DNA of 64,000 nucleotides from Trichoplax sp. H2 (taxonomy: Eukaryota; Placozoa; Uniplacotomia; Trichoplacea): NCBI GenBank assembly GCA_003344405.1, contig NOWV01000002.1:248001-312000 (forward strand). The letters run 5' to 3'. The first letter of the stretch is position 1; every line of letters starts with the position of its first letter. Positions 1-14,824 of the stretch are shown here, in pieces. The notes under the pieces are model-generated. The model did not search any database, was not told the DNA's origin, and was given only the letters and a program-made list of their open reading frames with translations. The position numbers were made by a program, and so were the translations under genes.

Positions 1-48
1 TCATAGCAAGCATAACGCCAGGAATCAATCTACTATGTATTGATACTT

Positions 49-1530
49 CTAAAAGGAGACAGTCATACTGACTTTGACAGTGACTTGCTCCGAGACAGCA
101 TCCTGATCTTTTGTCTTTTCCATGTTGCTCACACCAGGATTATAACTGGCAACGCTGCGAAGAAAGTTTGTAAGCAGTGGCCTTTTCCCTTCGCCCTATC
201 GTTGAGGATAAGAGGATATTGCAGATAGTAACAAAAAATGAGTTACGGTGAATGAAAATTCATTCGACATACTTGTATTTTTAACGTTTAACGTAGTGAT
301 AAAGATGACATCATCTTTATGACAATTACAGTATACGTGAAGCAGCATAAAGGGCTAAAATGAAGCTATTACACTGCTCAAAATTTTAACTGCAGATAAT
401 TGTTGTTACCTCATATAAGGCAAGGCCTCCTTCATTCGTTTCGACTACATCACGTGCACGATAAATGTTTTTGAAAGGTTCACCAGTACTTCTCCTATAA
501 TTTACCGCTGGACCATTATAACAATCAATTTAGTGTCTAAATCAGTCCATTGTTGATTTTATATTGCACCATTCTATTTACTGACTATCCATATGCTCTA
601 TTCTTAAGTGATCAGTTATGAAATGGACTATTTGATGTCGTCATAATTTGGTCAATTTCCACGGCCGTCGTCTGTACATGTACAGTACGTGTTCAAGTAG
701 AAAAAGGGCAATTTGATATCACAAGCAATTTCACCAGTATAGTTATCATCAACATCAACTCTGTTATTCTTAATGGGTATCAACATCTATTGGTAAAGTA
801 CTAACGCAACATTCAATTAGATATTTCACAAGGAAGTCGCAGCAAGTGGTTGTCCATGTATGGAATGATGATGATATTAATTCATTATATCATTAGCTAT
901 CTCAACTGCATTCTATTCCATCATGAGTACGTAACAGTCAGTCATTCATGAAGGTTCACTATACTTGTTACTGTCTCTATCTACTCTACTTGAATCATTT
1001 TAAAGAATATGGCGAAAGTAGTAGGCTACACATATACAGTAAACGAAAGCAGTGAACATCGATGAACGCGTTGAAAATGAATTAATACAGTCCAGTTGCA
1101 TACGAATAGAGTAAATGAGTACAGTAATGCGTTGAGCAAGGACTTTGTACTCCTTCTATGTTTAGCAATGATACGTCTCTAGTTTGAATAGTCGTTGTCA
1201 TTTCATCAGTACATTGAACATCACTATGATAGCTGTATTTATCCCACGAATGGCTGAAAATAAAAACGAGGCATAAAGAACTAGTACTACCCTAACTCGT
1301 GTCCATAGCCTCAAAATGATATGGGTAGCCAAGGGCGACCGATTATTCGAACACGACCAAGTCCAACAACGCATTCAATATGAATATGCACCCTTCTCGA
1401 CTAACATGATACTATAATACCATCAGCAGAAATACTCACCATGATCATCTAAGTGTATCTCTACAAAGTCACCCTCATTGACCTGGTTATTTTCTGTTCT
1501 TAGATCATATTTGCCAGAATTGCGAGCCAT
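49..1530 (-). CDS. Unidentified small gene, three probable exons
   Basis: I do not recognise this protein. A probable first exon (1530-1440) starts MARNSGKYDLRT and ends in a GTGAGT donor, phase 1. A middle exon ends at 410 with donor GTAACA and contains STGEPFKNIYRARDVV. It could start at 494 or 507; only the 507 acceptor (phase 2 nt) joins directly to exon 1. The last exon (195-49) follows a pyrimidine-rich acceptor, is in phase 0 with the middle exon and ends TCC-TTT-TAG. The simple three-exon join gives about 111 residues, charged and hydrophilic, with no signal peptide or membrane segment. An additional exon between 510 and 1440 is possible. The gene is divergent from TBC1D31, about 1.4 kb away. 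The two downstream exons are the best supported part; the first join is inference. Confidence 0.45.
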
Positions 1531-2943
1531 TTTCCCAATTTTGGAGGATTGAAAACTTTTCCAAGATGACCTTCAGCATCTCTCATGGTACGCAAGCTGT
1601 CCAAACAGTCCCTTGATATTACAGTGTACAGTACTGTACACTGTAACAGTACTGAAGCCCACTCTAAGCAAAATGGATGTCATTGGTTGTGGCTCATTGA
1701 CTATGCCATACTTGTACGCTTTAGGAAAAGAGTGGATAAAGCTATCTTTGTACCCTGTACTGTACAGGCCTAGAACAGATCTATCCACTTATTTCATTGA
1801 TCTCTATGGATAAGGTAATGTCTGTTACTTAGCTCTGATAGTGACAGTACAGCACAGATTTCGAGCAGGAACTCTTCAAGATCGGAGGTCTTACGATATG
1901 AACGAAAAGCTGACAGGGTGACATCCGTTTCCACGCAGAATGTCTCACTGGGCTACAATGCAATGTACTGTACTTAATTGGGCGTGACCTGCTACTGTAA
2001 CAGTTAGTTAACACTCGGACAATAATCACGTGATATAGTAACATTTCCAGTTGCCTTGATACAGTTTAGATTGAAAAATCCACGATAAAAATTGCCTTAG
2101 TGACCTCATTTTCACAAAACAGTCAGTCTATGAGGACTGCAAATGACCTACGCTGTACACTGTACAGTAGCATAGCCAGAAAAGAACTTGTCAATAATAT
2201 TGATACTGGCTACATCGACATTTCGTGCTGAAAAGCCCACCTGCGTCCACAGTATAACATACTGTAATTCAGGTTTGTACTGTACACTGTGGCATCGGGT
2301 GATTAACGGCTTCACCAATACGCATGTGTAAACAATTTCAAATTTTCCTCATCCTTTAAAATTTCGATTCATTATTATTATTTAAACAAACATACAGTAC
2401 AGCAGCAGCGTAGCATAGCATAGCATCTACAGTTATATAATCTGTCCATACAAAGGAGAAGAAATTAAGTTGATTTATTTCCATTTGAATCAATTCTACG
2501 CAGTTGAATTAATAGCAAGAACTTGCATACCCAATAGAATGCAATGCAGTGCTTAGATCAAAATTACAGTAGATGTGATGTACGTATCTAGGAAACCGCA
2601 GTACGAATCGATTAAAAGTAGCAATTTTCGATAACATCTCAAGAATCAGGTAAGAGAGGCTCTTAATGTACAAGGATGATATTATCATGGTGTTGTCATA
2701 GACTACTTGTATAGTAACAGCGATTCGATTCAATCTTGCATTCGATAGAGTAACGGTAGGATTGATCAATATTTCTAAACATATTGTTGTAGAGAAATCT
2801 CGGACCTGCGTCCAAACATTGCAAGCATACGAAATCCAAAACAGCGATTGATTAGCAGCTAAAAGAGCTTGTCATAATACTCATTCAAGACATTTTTAGT
2901 ACTGGAAATTTCGTTCAAATTACATCGTCTTGACTTGATAACG
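1531..2943. other. Intergenic, GTAC-type repeats, no gene seen
   Basis: This spacer lies between the minus-strand gene at the window start and TBC1D31. It holds several copies of the self-complementary TACTGTACAGTGTACA-type repeat (1618-1650, 1752-1766, 2150-2168, 2273-2290) and a short AGCATAGCATAGCAT run near 2411-2427. Open frames here overlap on both strands and pass through the repeats, so I regard them as chance. The promoter and 5' untranslated region of TBC1D31 should lie in its right-hand part, but I cannot point to a motif. Confidence 0.5.
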
Positions 2944-5900
2944 ATGCAACATTTAGACTTATTCAAGAAAAGCCATGGCAGTATATGGCATCGAAAGCCA
3001 ATAGCATCGAGTGAAGATGGGTAAGTTGATTCGTTACCTTACTGATATAGAATAGACCGAAATGATAATAGCTATCCAATTCACTAGCGTTACAGTAAAC
3101 TCAATCGACTACTAATTCTAATCGAATATTTCTTACTACTCTACTGTATTAGCACAGTACCTACGTACTTACTGCTGTATAATATAATAATATTTACATA
3201 CATCTAAATTTTTTAACTTTGTTAGACTCCTCCTGACTATTACACGTAGTAGCTTACGTGCTTTTACACCAGGAGGTAACCGAACAATTCGGTTTACCCA
3301 AGTAGCATTTGACCGATCTGGTCAACAATTTTTAGCGAGTGATCAACAAGGCAATCTCTATCAATTCAATTTAGCTAAAAACAAGTAAGATCAAAATCAC
3401 TGATTTATATTTAGAAGAATACATTTTCCATCATTATCAGCTATAGATAAGTGATGGATGAAAGCTGATATTAATTAATAAAAGGATACCAACATCTGCA
3501 TCGATCTATATAACGATTCTTAATGATATCGACACTGTCTTTAACAGGCTATGAATTTATTTGAACAGGTTTAAATCATTATTGAATACTGGTGTTCCAT
3601 GCACAACTTTATCATTTAATCTTCAACGAAAGAATGAAGCCCTCGTAGCATTGTCTGACTGTTTGCTAAAATGTTATGATATCAGTAAGTCATTTTGGTT
3701 TAACTCTGTTTGATTTGAATACAGTAGAATTCCAAATTATAAGAAACACATCTATCGTTTAACTTTCTTTCATGCCTGCGTTATTTATAGCGTATCAAGG
3801 CGTTCAATATTCAAATATTCATGAAATAGATAATTACAGATGACTATATCAAGAATTGCAGTGATCATCATGACTAGAAAAACATCCGCTATCTATCGAT
3901 AATAAAAATCTTAGATAACTTTTTATTACACTGATCTTGATTGGCCTGAGAATATTACAAACTTAATTTTTTTTGTCCTGGTTGCTATATAAAAATATGA
4001 TATACGTACTACTGTAGTCTATTGAAACAGTTACAATACTATACCATCAATCTCTATTTATATCATGCAACAAATCACAAATAATAATTTGCATTTGACT
4101 ACATATGTAATCATCAATGAAGTATAGAATTCTAAAGTCAAAGTGTATAATATCAGTACGCTTGATTTAGTAATTTTACCTACTGGTATAGTTAGCAAAA
4201 GATGTGATAATTACTCTACGTTATTTTTCTATAATTAATTATTTAGCAACAAAAGAAGTTGTGTGTTGGATGAAGGGTCACGATACGGCTATAAATTCAA
4301 TTTCCATCCATTCATCTGGTCGTTATGCGTTAACAGCATCGAATAAAGTTGCTCATTTATGGGACTTAGAGACATTTACGCATCAAAGAACGCTAAATGG
4401 AGCTCAAAAAGTTGGCATTATGAAGGTAAATAATATAATATGTATGTAAAAAAATATTCGGCGATATATATCTCTCTAAGTGATTAATGTGAAACTAAAA
4501 TAATTGTTAAACTATTTACTAACATTGCCACAAATAGGCAGTAGTCACATAGTTACACCACCGAATGGTGCATGTAGATATATTAGAAAGAAAAGAATTA
4601 CCTATACTTTCAACACATCAATTAAGTGATTAGGCGTCTACTGCAGCGAAATATTTGTATTATATCAAATATTATCATACGAGTATCATGCACTTCTTCT
4701 ACGAAATGTACATGAAAGAGAGAATATTATTTCCCTGAACTATTCTTCATTAGACTTTAAATTGATGTTTATTATCATTAAAAACTATATGCCGATATAT
4801 TTAATGGAATGATCTATTGAATCGTAGGTTTGTTTCTTACCTTCCTCCAACAATATCTTAACATGCTTCAAAGATGATACTATCTTTGTTTGGGATATGG
4901 AAAATTTACAATGTCAGTACCAATTGCCAGTGCCACCCGGTAAAAATAAGCCATGCTATCGTAGTTTAGCTACAACCAGTGATGGTCAATACTTAATTGC
5001 TGGTGGAAGGTATGATCACATACAATTTTCTCCTCGATAACATAAGCTATACTAATATAAGTAATTATGATCTTGTTTACCGTGTAATGAATACAAATCG
5101 ATTAACATCACTATTTTAGATCACGATTTCTTCATCTATGGACACTGGAAAACAAAAGATTGATTCGAATTATTCAATTACCCCTATGTGTTAAAAATGT
5201 TAAACTTATCGCATTTCTACCCGATAGTCTGGATACAAGTTCAAGTCAGGTATATAAATTAATCAATAAACGTTATGTTATCAACATTAACTGTTAAGCT
5301 ATTGTAATCATAAGTAAAAATACTTATGGATACAATTCTGCAAAATAATTGATTATCATAACTTCTAATAAGAACCCGCTTATTGTATTTATTTATAGAC
5401 TGTTGGTGTTCTATCCCAAGATGGTATTATGCGCTTCATTAATATTCACAACTGTAATCTCCTTTTCGAAATTGGAACTCAAAACAACGTATATATGATT
5501 ATAATAATTATTGCTTTACCCTTCTTTAAAAATATGGATGGATGATAAATCTTATTATTCCCTTTAGCCTATTCACCAAGCTACAATCAACTCAAATGGA
5601 AGATATGTTTTAGCTCTTATGGGAAATGGTAACATAAATTTGTATAGCATAGCAAGTTTATCAACAGAAATTAAGAAGGTATTTGTAGAGATTTAAAATT
5701 TGAAACTCATATTTCAGTAAATTTGAACAGTAATTTCAAAAGTAATGTTATCTCAATTTAGCCTCCGGAACCCATTACCAAAGCGGTCATAGTTAAAGAT
5801 AAAGATGCATCGTCAACTGCTACTAATCGCGATAAACCAGCACGATATGCTGATTTGCATGGGATAGCTCCAGAGGATATAAATAAAAATATTAATTGGA

Positions 5901-8900
5901 ATGGACCTCAAGCAGTGATTAGTAAAAATACTGATCGTTGGAACAAGGATTTAGAATTAGCAGTTACGAATAGACCAATTGTAAAGCGAAATTATCGGCA
6001 AACATCGAAGGTAATACATACTTTAAACTAAATTAGTTTAAATTTATCTTAAATTTTCGAATGTGTTTAATCAATAGTTATAAAACTAGTGATGATTCAC
6101 AAAAGTAAATCTAATGCTCTATGCGACTTTTATTAACTTTTTAGAGCAACGATTTATATGACCGTCTTGACATTAAAAGATTACATAGGATCTTAAAAGG
6201 GTTTGGAGAGTATCCATCAAAGTATAGGTATGCCATAAATCGATATAATCCGTCTTTATTCTGTAATACATTAGGTAGTTACTGACATCATTTATATTTC
6301 TTTCTCATTCTTTACATTTCAGAATTTTTATATGGCGTTCATTACTTAAACTACCGGAAAATCATGAATGCTATAGTAATCTAATCGAGAAAGGAACACA
6401 TTCAGCCTTTATAAAACTAGATGAAGAGTACCCAATTAAAAGCAGGAAACTACTAAATAACCTCCAAAAGTAAACAAGAATAGAATTATGCATTTCGTAT
6501 ATCGTAGGAAGAATTAAATTAGTATTTTTAATAGGATATAGGTTTAATGAACATTCAAGGATTCTATATATTGATATTCCAAATTAGATAATTGAATGCT
6601 TTACGGTATATAGTAGGAGCATCTAACTTGATATAAGAAAATTATCTTTCTAACTTATGATCATTCATGTATATGCTACAGAACTTTATCTGCACTGGCT
6701 CACTGGTCTCCAATATTTGGTGAAGTCCATTACCTGCCTTTGCTAATCTTTCCGTTCGTTAAATTATTTCAAAATAATCATCTGATATGTTTTGAAGTTA
6801 TCGCTACTATTATAGGTATCGTATTGTAGCGTATATTAATTATTTAATTCAACACTAATATGTAGTCTTTAATAGGGTATTGAACAGATTTTTAATACTT
6901 CTTAGTGAATTGGTGCCAGAAATGGTTTGAGTTTTTTCCGAATCCTCCTATTAATATCTTGAGTTCTATCGAAAACATGCTAGGAGCTCATGACTCCGAA
7001 TTACTTGATCATTTTATTCGAAATAAAATAAAATCACAGGTGTTTAAGCTTAATACTCGCTAATTGATATCTTTGTAGCTTTCACTTCTTATTTATTTAC
7101 ATTTATGGTACTAATTAATCTCTTAAATCCTTCCAGATCTACGCTTGGCCTTTATTAGAGACACTTTTTTCTGAAGTATTAACGAAAGAGGAATGGCTAA
7201 TATTATGGGATCATATCTTGTCCAATCATCCATCATTTTTACTTTCATTAGTTGTCGCATATCTTACGTGTTCGCGTCGTGCTCTGCTTCATTGTAATGA
7301 GAAAGAAGATTTCAAGGTAATGTACTAATTTAGTAAAACTGACATACTGTATTAATTATGACTGTTATATGAATACGCTACATATTGAGATAATAGTTGA
7401 CATATGAAATTCTACTTCAGAGGATAATGTAAGATGTAATTTCTATTAATGATAAAAACTTTATTCTTTGTGGTGCATTAATTTAATTTAATAATTAATA
7501 GTTTAAGATGGTAAGATAAACGATTACTTAATGTGATCGTATGATACTGTATATGCAGTTTTGTATTCATGTAGTAGATATAAATACAGTATTAAACACT
7601 ACATATATGTTATCGAAATATATTGATCGAAATTTACCTTAACGTATTTATTTACAATTAGCCATAATTTTTGAACGCAAGTCATCATAATTAACTGAAG
7701 AGAATAATAATACTCATTTATATGATTGTACTTCCTATAAATAATAAATGAGTTCATCAATGAACACTAATTGATGGATTGGTTATGCGATTTAGTTTTA
7801 TTTCCACCATCGTAATGCCGTGAATATTAAATCCATAATCGAAGAAGCTTATCAAATACATAGTACTACACCCAAAAATCTTCATCCCAAGTATAAACTA
7901 CAGGGCTTCGAGCCAATAACAAGTGGACAATATCCAATATTTAATAAATATCCTAAATTTATTATTAACTATCAAGTGAGTGACCGCTTTAAAATTTTAT
8001 CAGACCTACGAAAAATTATTTACTCTATATTTTAAGATTAAGCTCCTTTATATATTATACTTGAAAGGCCAAGGAACGTAACAGAATATTGTGTGAGGAA
8101 ATGGAGTATCTTAAGCAGAGGTATGTTTCTATAAACTATCCAACAACATCTAGACTTCCTTTATTTTGTTCCATAGTTATAATTCATTATAAATGTAAAA
8201 TACTGCTATAGACAAATCGCTCTAGAGCTACAAAAGGAAACTGAGCAAAAAATACTTGAAGAAAATGCATGGCGTCGTAATCAACAATTACTATCAGAAG
8301 CAGAAACGCAGCGGCGAATGATGATAAAAACTGAAGAAGATAAGCTACTAAATCAGAAATCAAGGTCATTTATGTATTATGTAGCTTTTATTACTATCAA
8401 TTATATGTTATTGATATCATATTTGATTTGGGTTTCATATTAATTTTATACATAATTTATTCATAGACTACAAGCAATGAAGCGAGAACTTGTAATGAAA
8501 GAATTACAATTGCTAGATGCTGCTAGACGTAACGTTCTTCACGATGACAAAGTACAAAAAGAAAACGAAGTTAAAAGATTAGATGAAGAATTGGAGAGAA
8601 TAGTAAATAACTGAATATTTATTAACACCTCATATCGCAACAATTACGGTGTGGAAACAAATATCGTATATGAATTCAAAATAATGATTCCCAATTATTT
8701 TCATTTATTAATTAGTCCAAACGAAGAGAAGAAGAAACAAGAAGTGCACTAGCGGAGATGGAATTAAAAGCATTAGAGCTGCGTGTACAAAAAGAAATGT
8801 TTACACAGGTAGAGCCATTTTTACATTGTTCTATATATCAATATTAGAATATTGATGATAGTAATGCTAGCACTCACATGTTGAAATAGTATTTGCACTG

Positions 8901-10604
8901 AAAAATGTATTTATACAGATGATAGTATACAGTATGTATCATTGATAATGCTACTACTATTACCTAGCTATTGTATGTATTGACATATAACGGCAATTAA
9001 AATTTTACTTCGTTTTGATAACAGGAATTGGCACGTGAACAATCGAAAAATGTCTTACATTCTAAAGCTGATTTAGATGCTAGAAGAAATCAAGTAGAAA
9101 TTAAAGACTATCTCGTTGAAAGAGAACGGCAGAAGATCGAAAATGACTTAAATGAGAGACGAAAGGTCTGTATTCTTGAACTTAAGAGATTAAAACTACT
9201 GATAACTATTTTAGTAACACTTGCAATCACCATCGAATAGATAATGCTATATTCTTCTTTTATGTTCATTCATTTTTATTTGCATCTTTTTACATTGTCA
9301 ACCACAGACTAACTTAGAAAAACTCGCCAAGGCACAGCAGAAAGCTAATAGCTTTAAAAACCAATATGAACTAAATTACAGAAATAGAATACATGACCTA
9401 GAACAAGAAATGCAACATTTAACGGTGGCTATAATTTCTGTTTATGTCATACTGTTCTGATATGAGTGAATCTGTCTCAAATCAATAAGTAACATCAAAA
9501 ATATGAACTTATAGCTTTCTCACCAAGCAAAACTAAATAAAGTTGAAGATGATGAGGTGGAAGCAATTATGAAAATGATTGAAAAGGATTCGGTAAATGT
9601 TAACACGAATGTGTAGATTTTTTGATAGTTGCTTCTTGCACGATATAGTAAATCTTTCCAGAAATCATAATAGGAGCTTTTATGATTGATGATGGCAGCA
9701 GCCTAAAACACTTCATAGACCTTAATTTATATTATTTTTTATGTATGAGTATTTGATAGCATTTATTTACATATTTAAGTATTGCGTAGCACTATTTACC
9801 TATACATTATTCATATACCGGTATACCTTAGAAATATGCTTCTAGATGACCTTTCGCAAGTTAGAATATACTAATTTTGTAATTGTATAGCTATTTATAC
9901 AGTTAGCAGGGTGTTATTGTATTCTATGCTAACCATCTCCAAATGATCTTAGAAAAATACCACTGAGAAGTATCAAGAAGAGTTACTAAAATTGAATAAA
10001 CCATTGGAAGCTAAAATTTTACGAAAATATGGTGAGTTACATGCCACCGTTTGCTATAGATATAATGGAAATACACTTTACATTGTTAATGTTATGTATC
10101 ACATAATTTATCCTACGCCTTTTTATATATTTATTTTATATATATATATATAAATGTATGACTGTTGTACTTAAATCATGTAGAAGAAGATAACGATAAA
10201 GAAAGAGAAGAAGTAACTAACGTAGGGAATGTACGTCATTCCGTTAATCCACTAATTGCAACTACTGATGAAAGATTTTTGATAAGTCGAGGTGGTTCAG
10301 ACTTGCCCACTGAGCGTAAGTACTTTGTACTGTGTGGCTTTAGGATCTGTTTTCAAAGCTAATAGCGTATCATGATCGAATTAAATATATTTTACTTTAA
10401 TTTTACAAGTTAGCTTTAAGATGAGCATGCTAACCTCGGTATATTTTATTATTTTAAGATCATGTTATACCAGATTTTGAGCAAAGAAAAAAATTTGAAA
10501 GGCAAGAAGTAGCTTTACTATCTGATGTAAACAAGCTAAGGAGTAAAATTGCTGCCTCAAATCGACAATTTTCAAAAGAATCTGATGATAGTGGTTCGAG
10601 ATAA
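2944..10604 (+). CDS. TBC1D31: TBC1 domain family member 31 (WD40-TBC-coiled coil)
   Basis: A complete 25-exon gene: 2944-3020, 3226-3384, 3569-3684, 4247-4425, 4828-5009, 5120-5249, 5399-5488, 5568-5678, 5762-6010, 6145-6227, 6323-6469, 6682-6815, 6906-7039, 7137-7316, 7796-7975, 8068-8120, 8212-8364, 8467-8602, 8716-8808, 9025-9165, 9308-9424, 9515-9592, 9953-10031, 10184-10315, 10459-10604. The joined frame is 3279 nt, 1092 residues; the human protein is about 1066. WD40 repeats fill residues about 30-360 (HLWDLETF, VWDMENLQ), a charged linker follows, then a TBC domain (about 432-715, e.g. WFEYFPNPPINIL) and a Glu/Lys-rich coiled coil to the end. In vertebrates the protein is a centriolar-satellite/ciliary scaffold. 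The usual TBC IxxDxxR and YxQ catalytic motifs are not evident, so GTPase activation is doubtful. AATAAA at 10636-10641 is a likely poly(A) signal. Confidence 0.96.
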
Positions 10605-13600
10605 ATCCATAGATTTAAATTTCTTCTTTGACTCGAATAAAAAGTGTCGAAATATATCTACATACAACTTATTTGATCGAAAACCTTAGTTCTATAAACC
10701 CAATTCATGTCCCTCTCGTTGTAACAAAGATGCCTTGCTCATAACTATGAATATAATAAATTCAATTAACGATTTAGATAAATTAATGAAAGATAAGATT
10801 TCAATATATATTAGGGTACTTTTATTGGATTGTGCCACTACTGTATTTAATTCATCATTTGTCGGTAGCTTAAGCACTATAAACAGTCAGCTAAGTATAA
10901 AAAATTTTTCAGATTTTCACCGTACGTATGGAGAAAACGAATGATCTCATCATGAACTTTATTAATGCAGTATTTTCCTTTTATAACTGTTGTAACAGTC
11001 ACCTTTTTTAACGATATTTCTATATACAAGTAAATTATTGCACCATACTCGAAAATGTTTTATTTATCAATATTTTCTCTGCAATTGTAATAAGAAAATG
11101 ACGATATTATCCTAGATAAGCTATTATGCATTATACATTTAGTAGTTGTTACAACTAAGTGTTTATAGCTTGCTTTATGATTTCACTTATCCAAGAATAG
11201 GAAAATTGTAAACATGTCATGATAGCAAACTATGAAACAGGTAATACGACAATACATAGAGTATTATCTTGCATCGATATTGAGATACTATTGTATTCTG
11301 TATAAATTTTATCTATCTAGTAAAAGTGTGCTAGCACTCAATATCAAGCTGAATAAACATGAAACATACTGTACTCGTATGCAGTAGTTCTACTATTGTA
11401 GTTATTCTTCTAATTATACGTTCTTGCAATCATGCACTTCTATATTGCTTATCTATAATTATAATATGCTGTAATTGTGGTTAAATCTAATGACAAATAA
11501 TCTGCATCTTTCTCCTTTCGAAAGACTTACGAGTCCAGAAGAATTCCCAATGTATTTTTTTGCAAGTCCAAGATTTTTATCTTAAACTACAGTGCAGTTC
11601 TATTTAGTTTAGAACTTTTCTTTTCCACATAGTATTGTGCATTTATCAAGGCTACTTTGCTAATAATGATCCCAATAACATAATATGTACAACGCGACGT
11701 GACATCTAAAATACTAGCAGATTAATCAGATTTATAGTATTGTAAATAAAGTCACCCTTTTTAAGCTACAGTTAAGCCTCGATTACAAATCTTACATACC
11801 ATCTCGCTCTATTACTAATAACGAACATACTTGTACATGATTATCTATTGAAAAAATAAATTTAAATACGTTTTACATAAATATTAGTCCCTGTCTCCAT
11901 ATGGTTCATTCGTATTTTACATGATAAAGAGATTGTGTCATCTACTTGTGATAGAAAGTTATCATTTTCAATCTATATTTATCCATGTATAGGATTTGTA
12001 ACGTTCTTCATGCAATTGCATGGAAATGAAAAAACTTATTTACAGAGATGGCATAATGAATCTGTTTTTCTCATAATATGATTTATGTAGCTATATGCTG
12101 TAATACGATTATACTACAAAATTTCGGCCAAGCAAATTCTATTCCAGGTAATAAAGTTATAATTTAAATCAAAAACATATCGTACAGTACTACTAGCAGC
12201 AGAAAGAGTTTTAGACTCAACTTCTCAAAATTCCAACGTTTAAATTGTTTCAATATACGTGTACATATTTAAATTATGTTTCTTTTATTTATTTATTCCT
12301 TCTTCTACTTTCCATACGGGTATATAATACTTATGTGAAATAGGAGTAATTTATAAAATTTTTATGTATTTAATTATTTATGCATTTTCTTAACGATTCA
12401 TAGTGTAGGTTCATGAAATCGGTTTAGTTATTAAGTCAAATTTTTAATCTTTTTCCCATTTTGATTATGTAGGTATGTCTACGCAATTACGCATACTAAG
12501 TAATTGATGGTCAATCGTCTGTTAATCTTACACACTACTCTTATTTCCTACTACGGATGGCAACGTCATTTGACTGTTCTGTCCAAGTAAACATAACCAA
12601 CAGATCCTTGTTAACTAAAGTATCCATATAAAGGACAGATTTATTATGGTCAGCTCATTAAAATTCACTTTAGCTTTTCATGAAGCTATGACATGAAGAA
12701 ACTACAGTAGCTAGCTTTGTAATACTTCAAGTGTCGATTAAAATCTCTATCTAATCGCTATGGGAAGCTACCCTTGTCTTCTAGCCAATACCAAATTTCA
12801 GATCGAAAATGCTGACAAAATGAGATAGATATTGTTTACTGCTCTAGCCTCTAGCCTGGGTTGTGATTTATATATATATATGCAGTACTAGTCCGTCTTG
12901 CCAACCTGCATATCCAACTGTGTATTCAAAATATAATTTATTTACACATATTACCCCATAAGGTCCGATGTTTGCAACTTGCTATACTGTAAGCTGTTAG
13001 TGAGCCTGTTAGCGTAGACAGTATACACAGTTTAGTAGACGTATCTGAACTCTAGGCGTTGCATACTCGCATACTATCAATCGTATTTATCACAGACAGC
13101 ATACTCAATGCCATTGCTACAGAATGATGCAAAAAAAATGTCCATTGGTAGACTTTTGTATCGTGTCGAATGTCATCAATCACTGCTACTAACGATATTC
13201 TACTCATTCCAATGCAGCCTTTGCTTCAGCAATGGTATCGAAAAACTAGCTAGTTCCCTCTCGTTTTGATGACCATCTCTACTGGGGTGCTGTCTCTATT
13301 CTCTACAGTAGTTGATACCCATAATTCAGATCGAAGATGGAAGATAAAGTTAGAAAAATGCTATGCAGCAGCCATTGCTCACCGTTTAGGGTTAACATCC
13401 TTCCTACCTTCTATACTCTGGTACAAGGTCACGAGATGGACCAGACGTCCAGGCGTCCACAACGCTACAGTACAGTACTCTGAAGTTGTGAACAAATCAG
13501 CGTAGAAAGTACTGTAAAAGCAGGCCTAGTTAGGACCTCAATGATCGGGATGGAAGGATGGATATCTGCCAATTTGGGGCCCCGCTCACCATTTTGCGGT

Positions 13601-14824
13601 AGCCATCTCCGATGGATTGATTCAATATTATGGTTTTACCATCGAATTATCGTGAATTATTCTACAATTTAATATTTATAATCTAGAATTAGTGGTCACT
13701 TGTGAGGTAAGATGATAGATCAGCAAATTTAGGTGTTGTTATTCACTACAACACATAGTACAGTACAGTACACAAACCAATTGAGTCGTTATCGATAAAG
13801 CGCATGAACTTTCCAGCCTATCCATTTAAATTACTTAAAGCGTTGAAATTTTGTACTACTTGGCCTGATGATAACCATAATGTCGTGAATGAGCTAACTG
13901 TAGAGAAAGACAGAGCTGAGTTATAGACTCGAATACTGCAATTACTATGCTGTGAAATTATTTATCGCTAGTTAACAGAAAACGATCATCTTTATAACCT
14001 TATTCTCCTGAAAGAATGGGAGGTAAAAGAATAGTTTAGTTTAATTAATCAATCAATTAATATAAGTAAATGTACTGGTAAATTAGTTCAATCTTGATAG
14101 AAGTGCTATTCTCCTGTCTAGTCACAACCTATGATATTAAATACACTCTAATAAATAATAAAATAGAACATAGGAAAATGTTACAGCTGTCAGCCTAAAC
14201 GAGGTATACTAAATTGGTTCTTACTGGATGCATATAGACTAAATAATCCTTAATTAATTATGATATTTTTTATTATTCAATTCGTTACAGCACAATGCCA
14301 CAAAGTAAAAATTCGTGCTGCTAGAACTTGAAGTACGCTTATACTAGTACTTTACTATAATCTTCTCTACCCATAATTCATCATTCGTAACTTCACGAAT
14401 ATAATAATACAATTTCAAAGGCCAAAGTATTCATTTACCTGATTTTCTACTCTAGTTTATTCGTGATCCTTACCAAGTTAGTTTAAAAGTAGAATATTTT
14501 TATTCAAATAAAACACAAGATTTTGTTACTAATGCAATAATTAACTAAGGCATACATCACGCCATTCAATGATCCTTTGCGTAGCTTAATATTGAATACA
14601 TTGCTTTCCTCAATGATATAAATTTATTTTTCTAACCGTTTGTATTCAAAGTTTGCACAAGTTTTCAATACTGTGAATACTGATGTTGTTGCTTAGTGAT
14701 ATATTGAATAATAGCAATTATTGTCGATTACTATAGCGCTTTCTTCATTTTTATGTTTCAATATTTTGACTAATATCTTACTTTATCTAGCCTTTCGCTT
14801 GTTAGTAAGCCCAAAATTCAAAAG
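10605..14824. other. Long intergenic region, no gene supported
   Basis: About 4.2 kb between TBC1D31 and the first DUSP22-like gene. It starts with the probable TBC1D31 3' end. I see only short open frames without convincing splice partners, including a 79-codon frame at 13266-13505 that runs into a GTAC-type repeat, and scattered single TACAGTAC elements (13466-13476, 13758-13772). No RNA gene or mobile element is recognisable by eye. The end of the region should contain the promoter of the phosphatase gene. Confidence 0.5.

Noticed and set aside
13266-13505. Plus-strand 79-codon frame
   Set aside because: It is isolated in a 4-kb spacer, ends in a GTAC repeat, and has no recognisable motif or splice partner.
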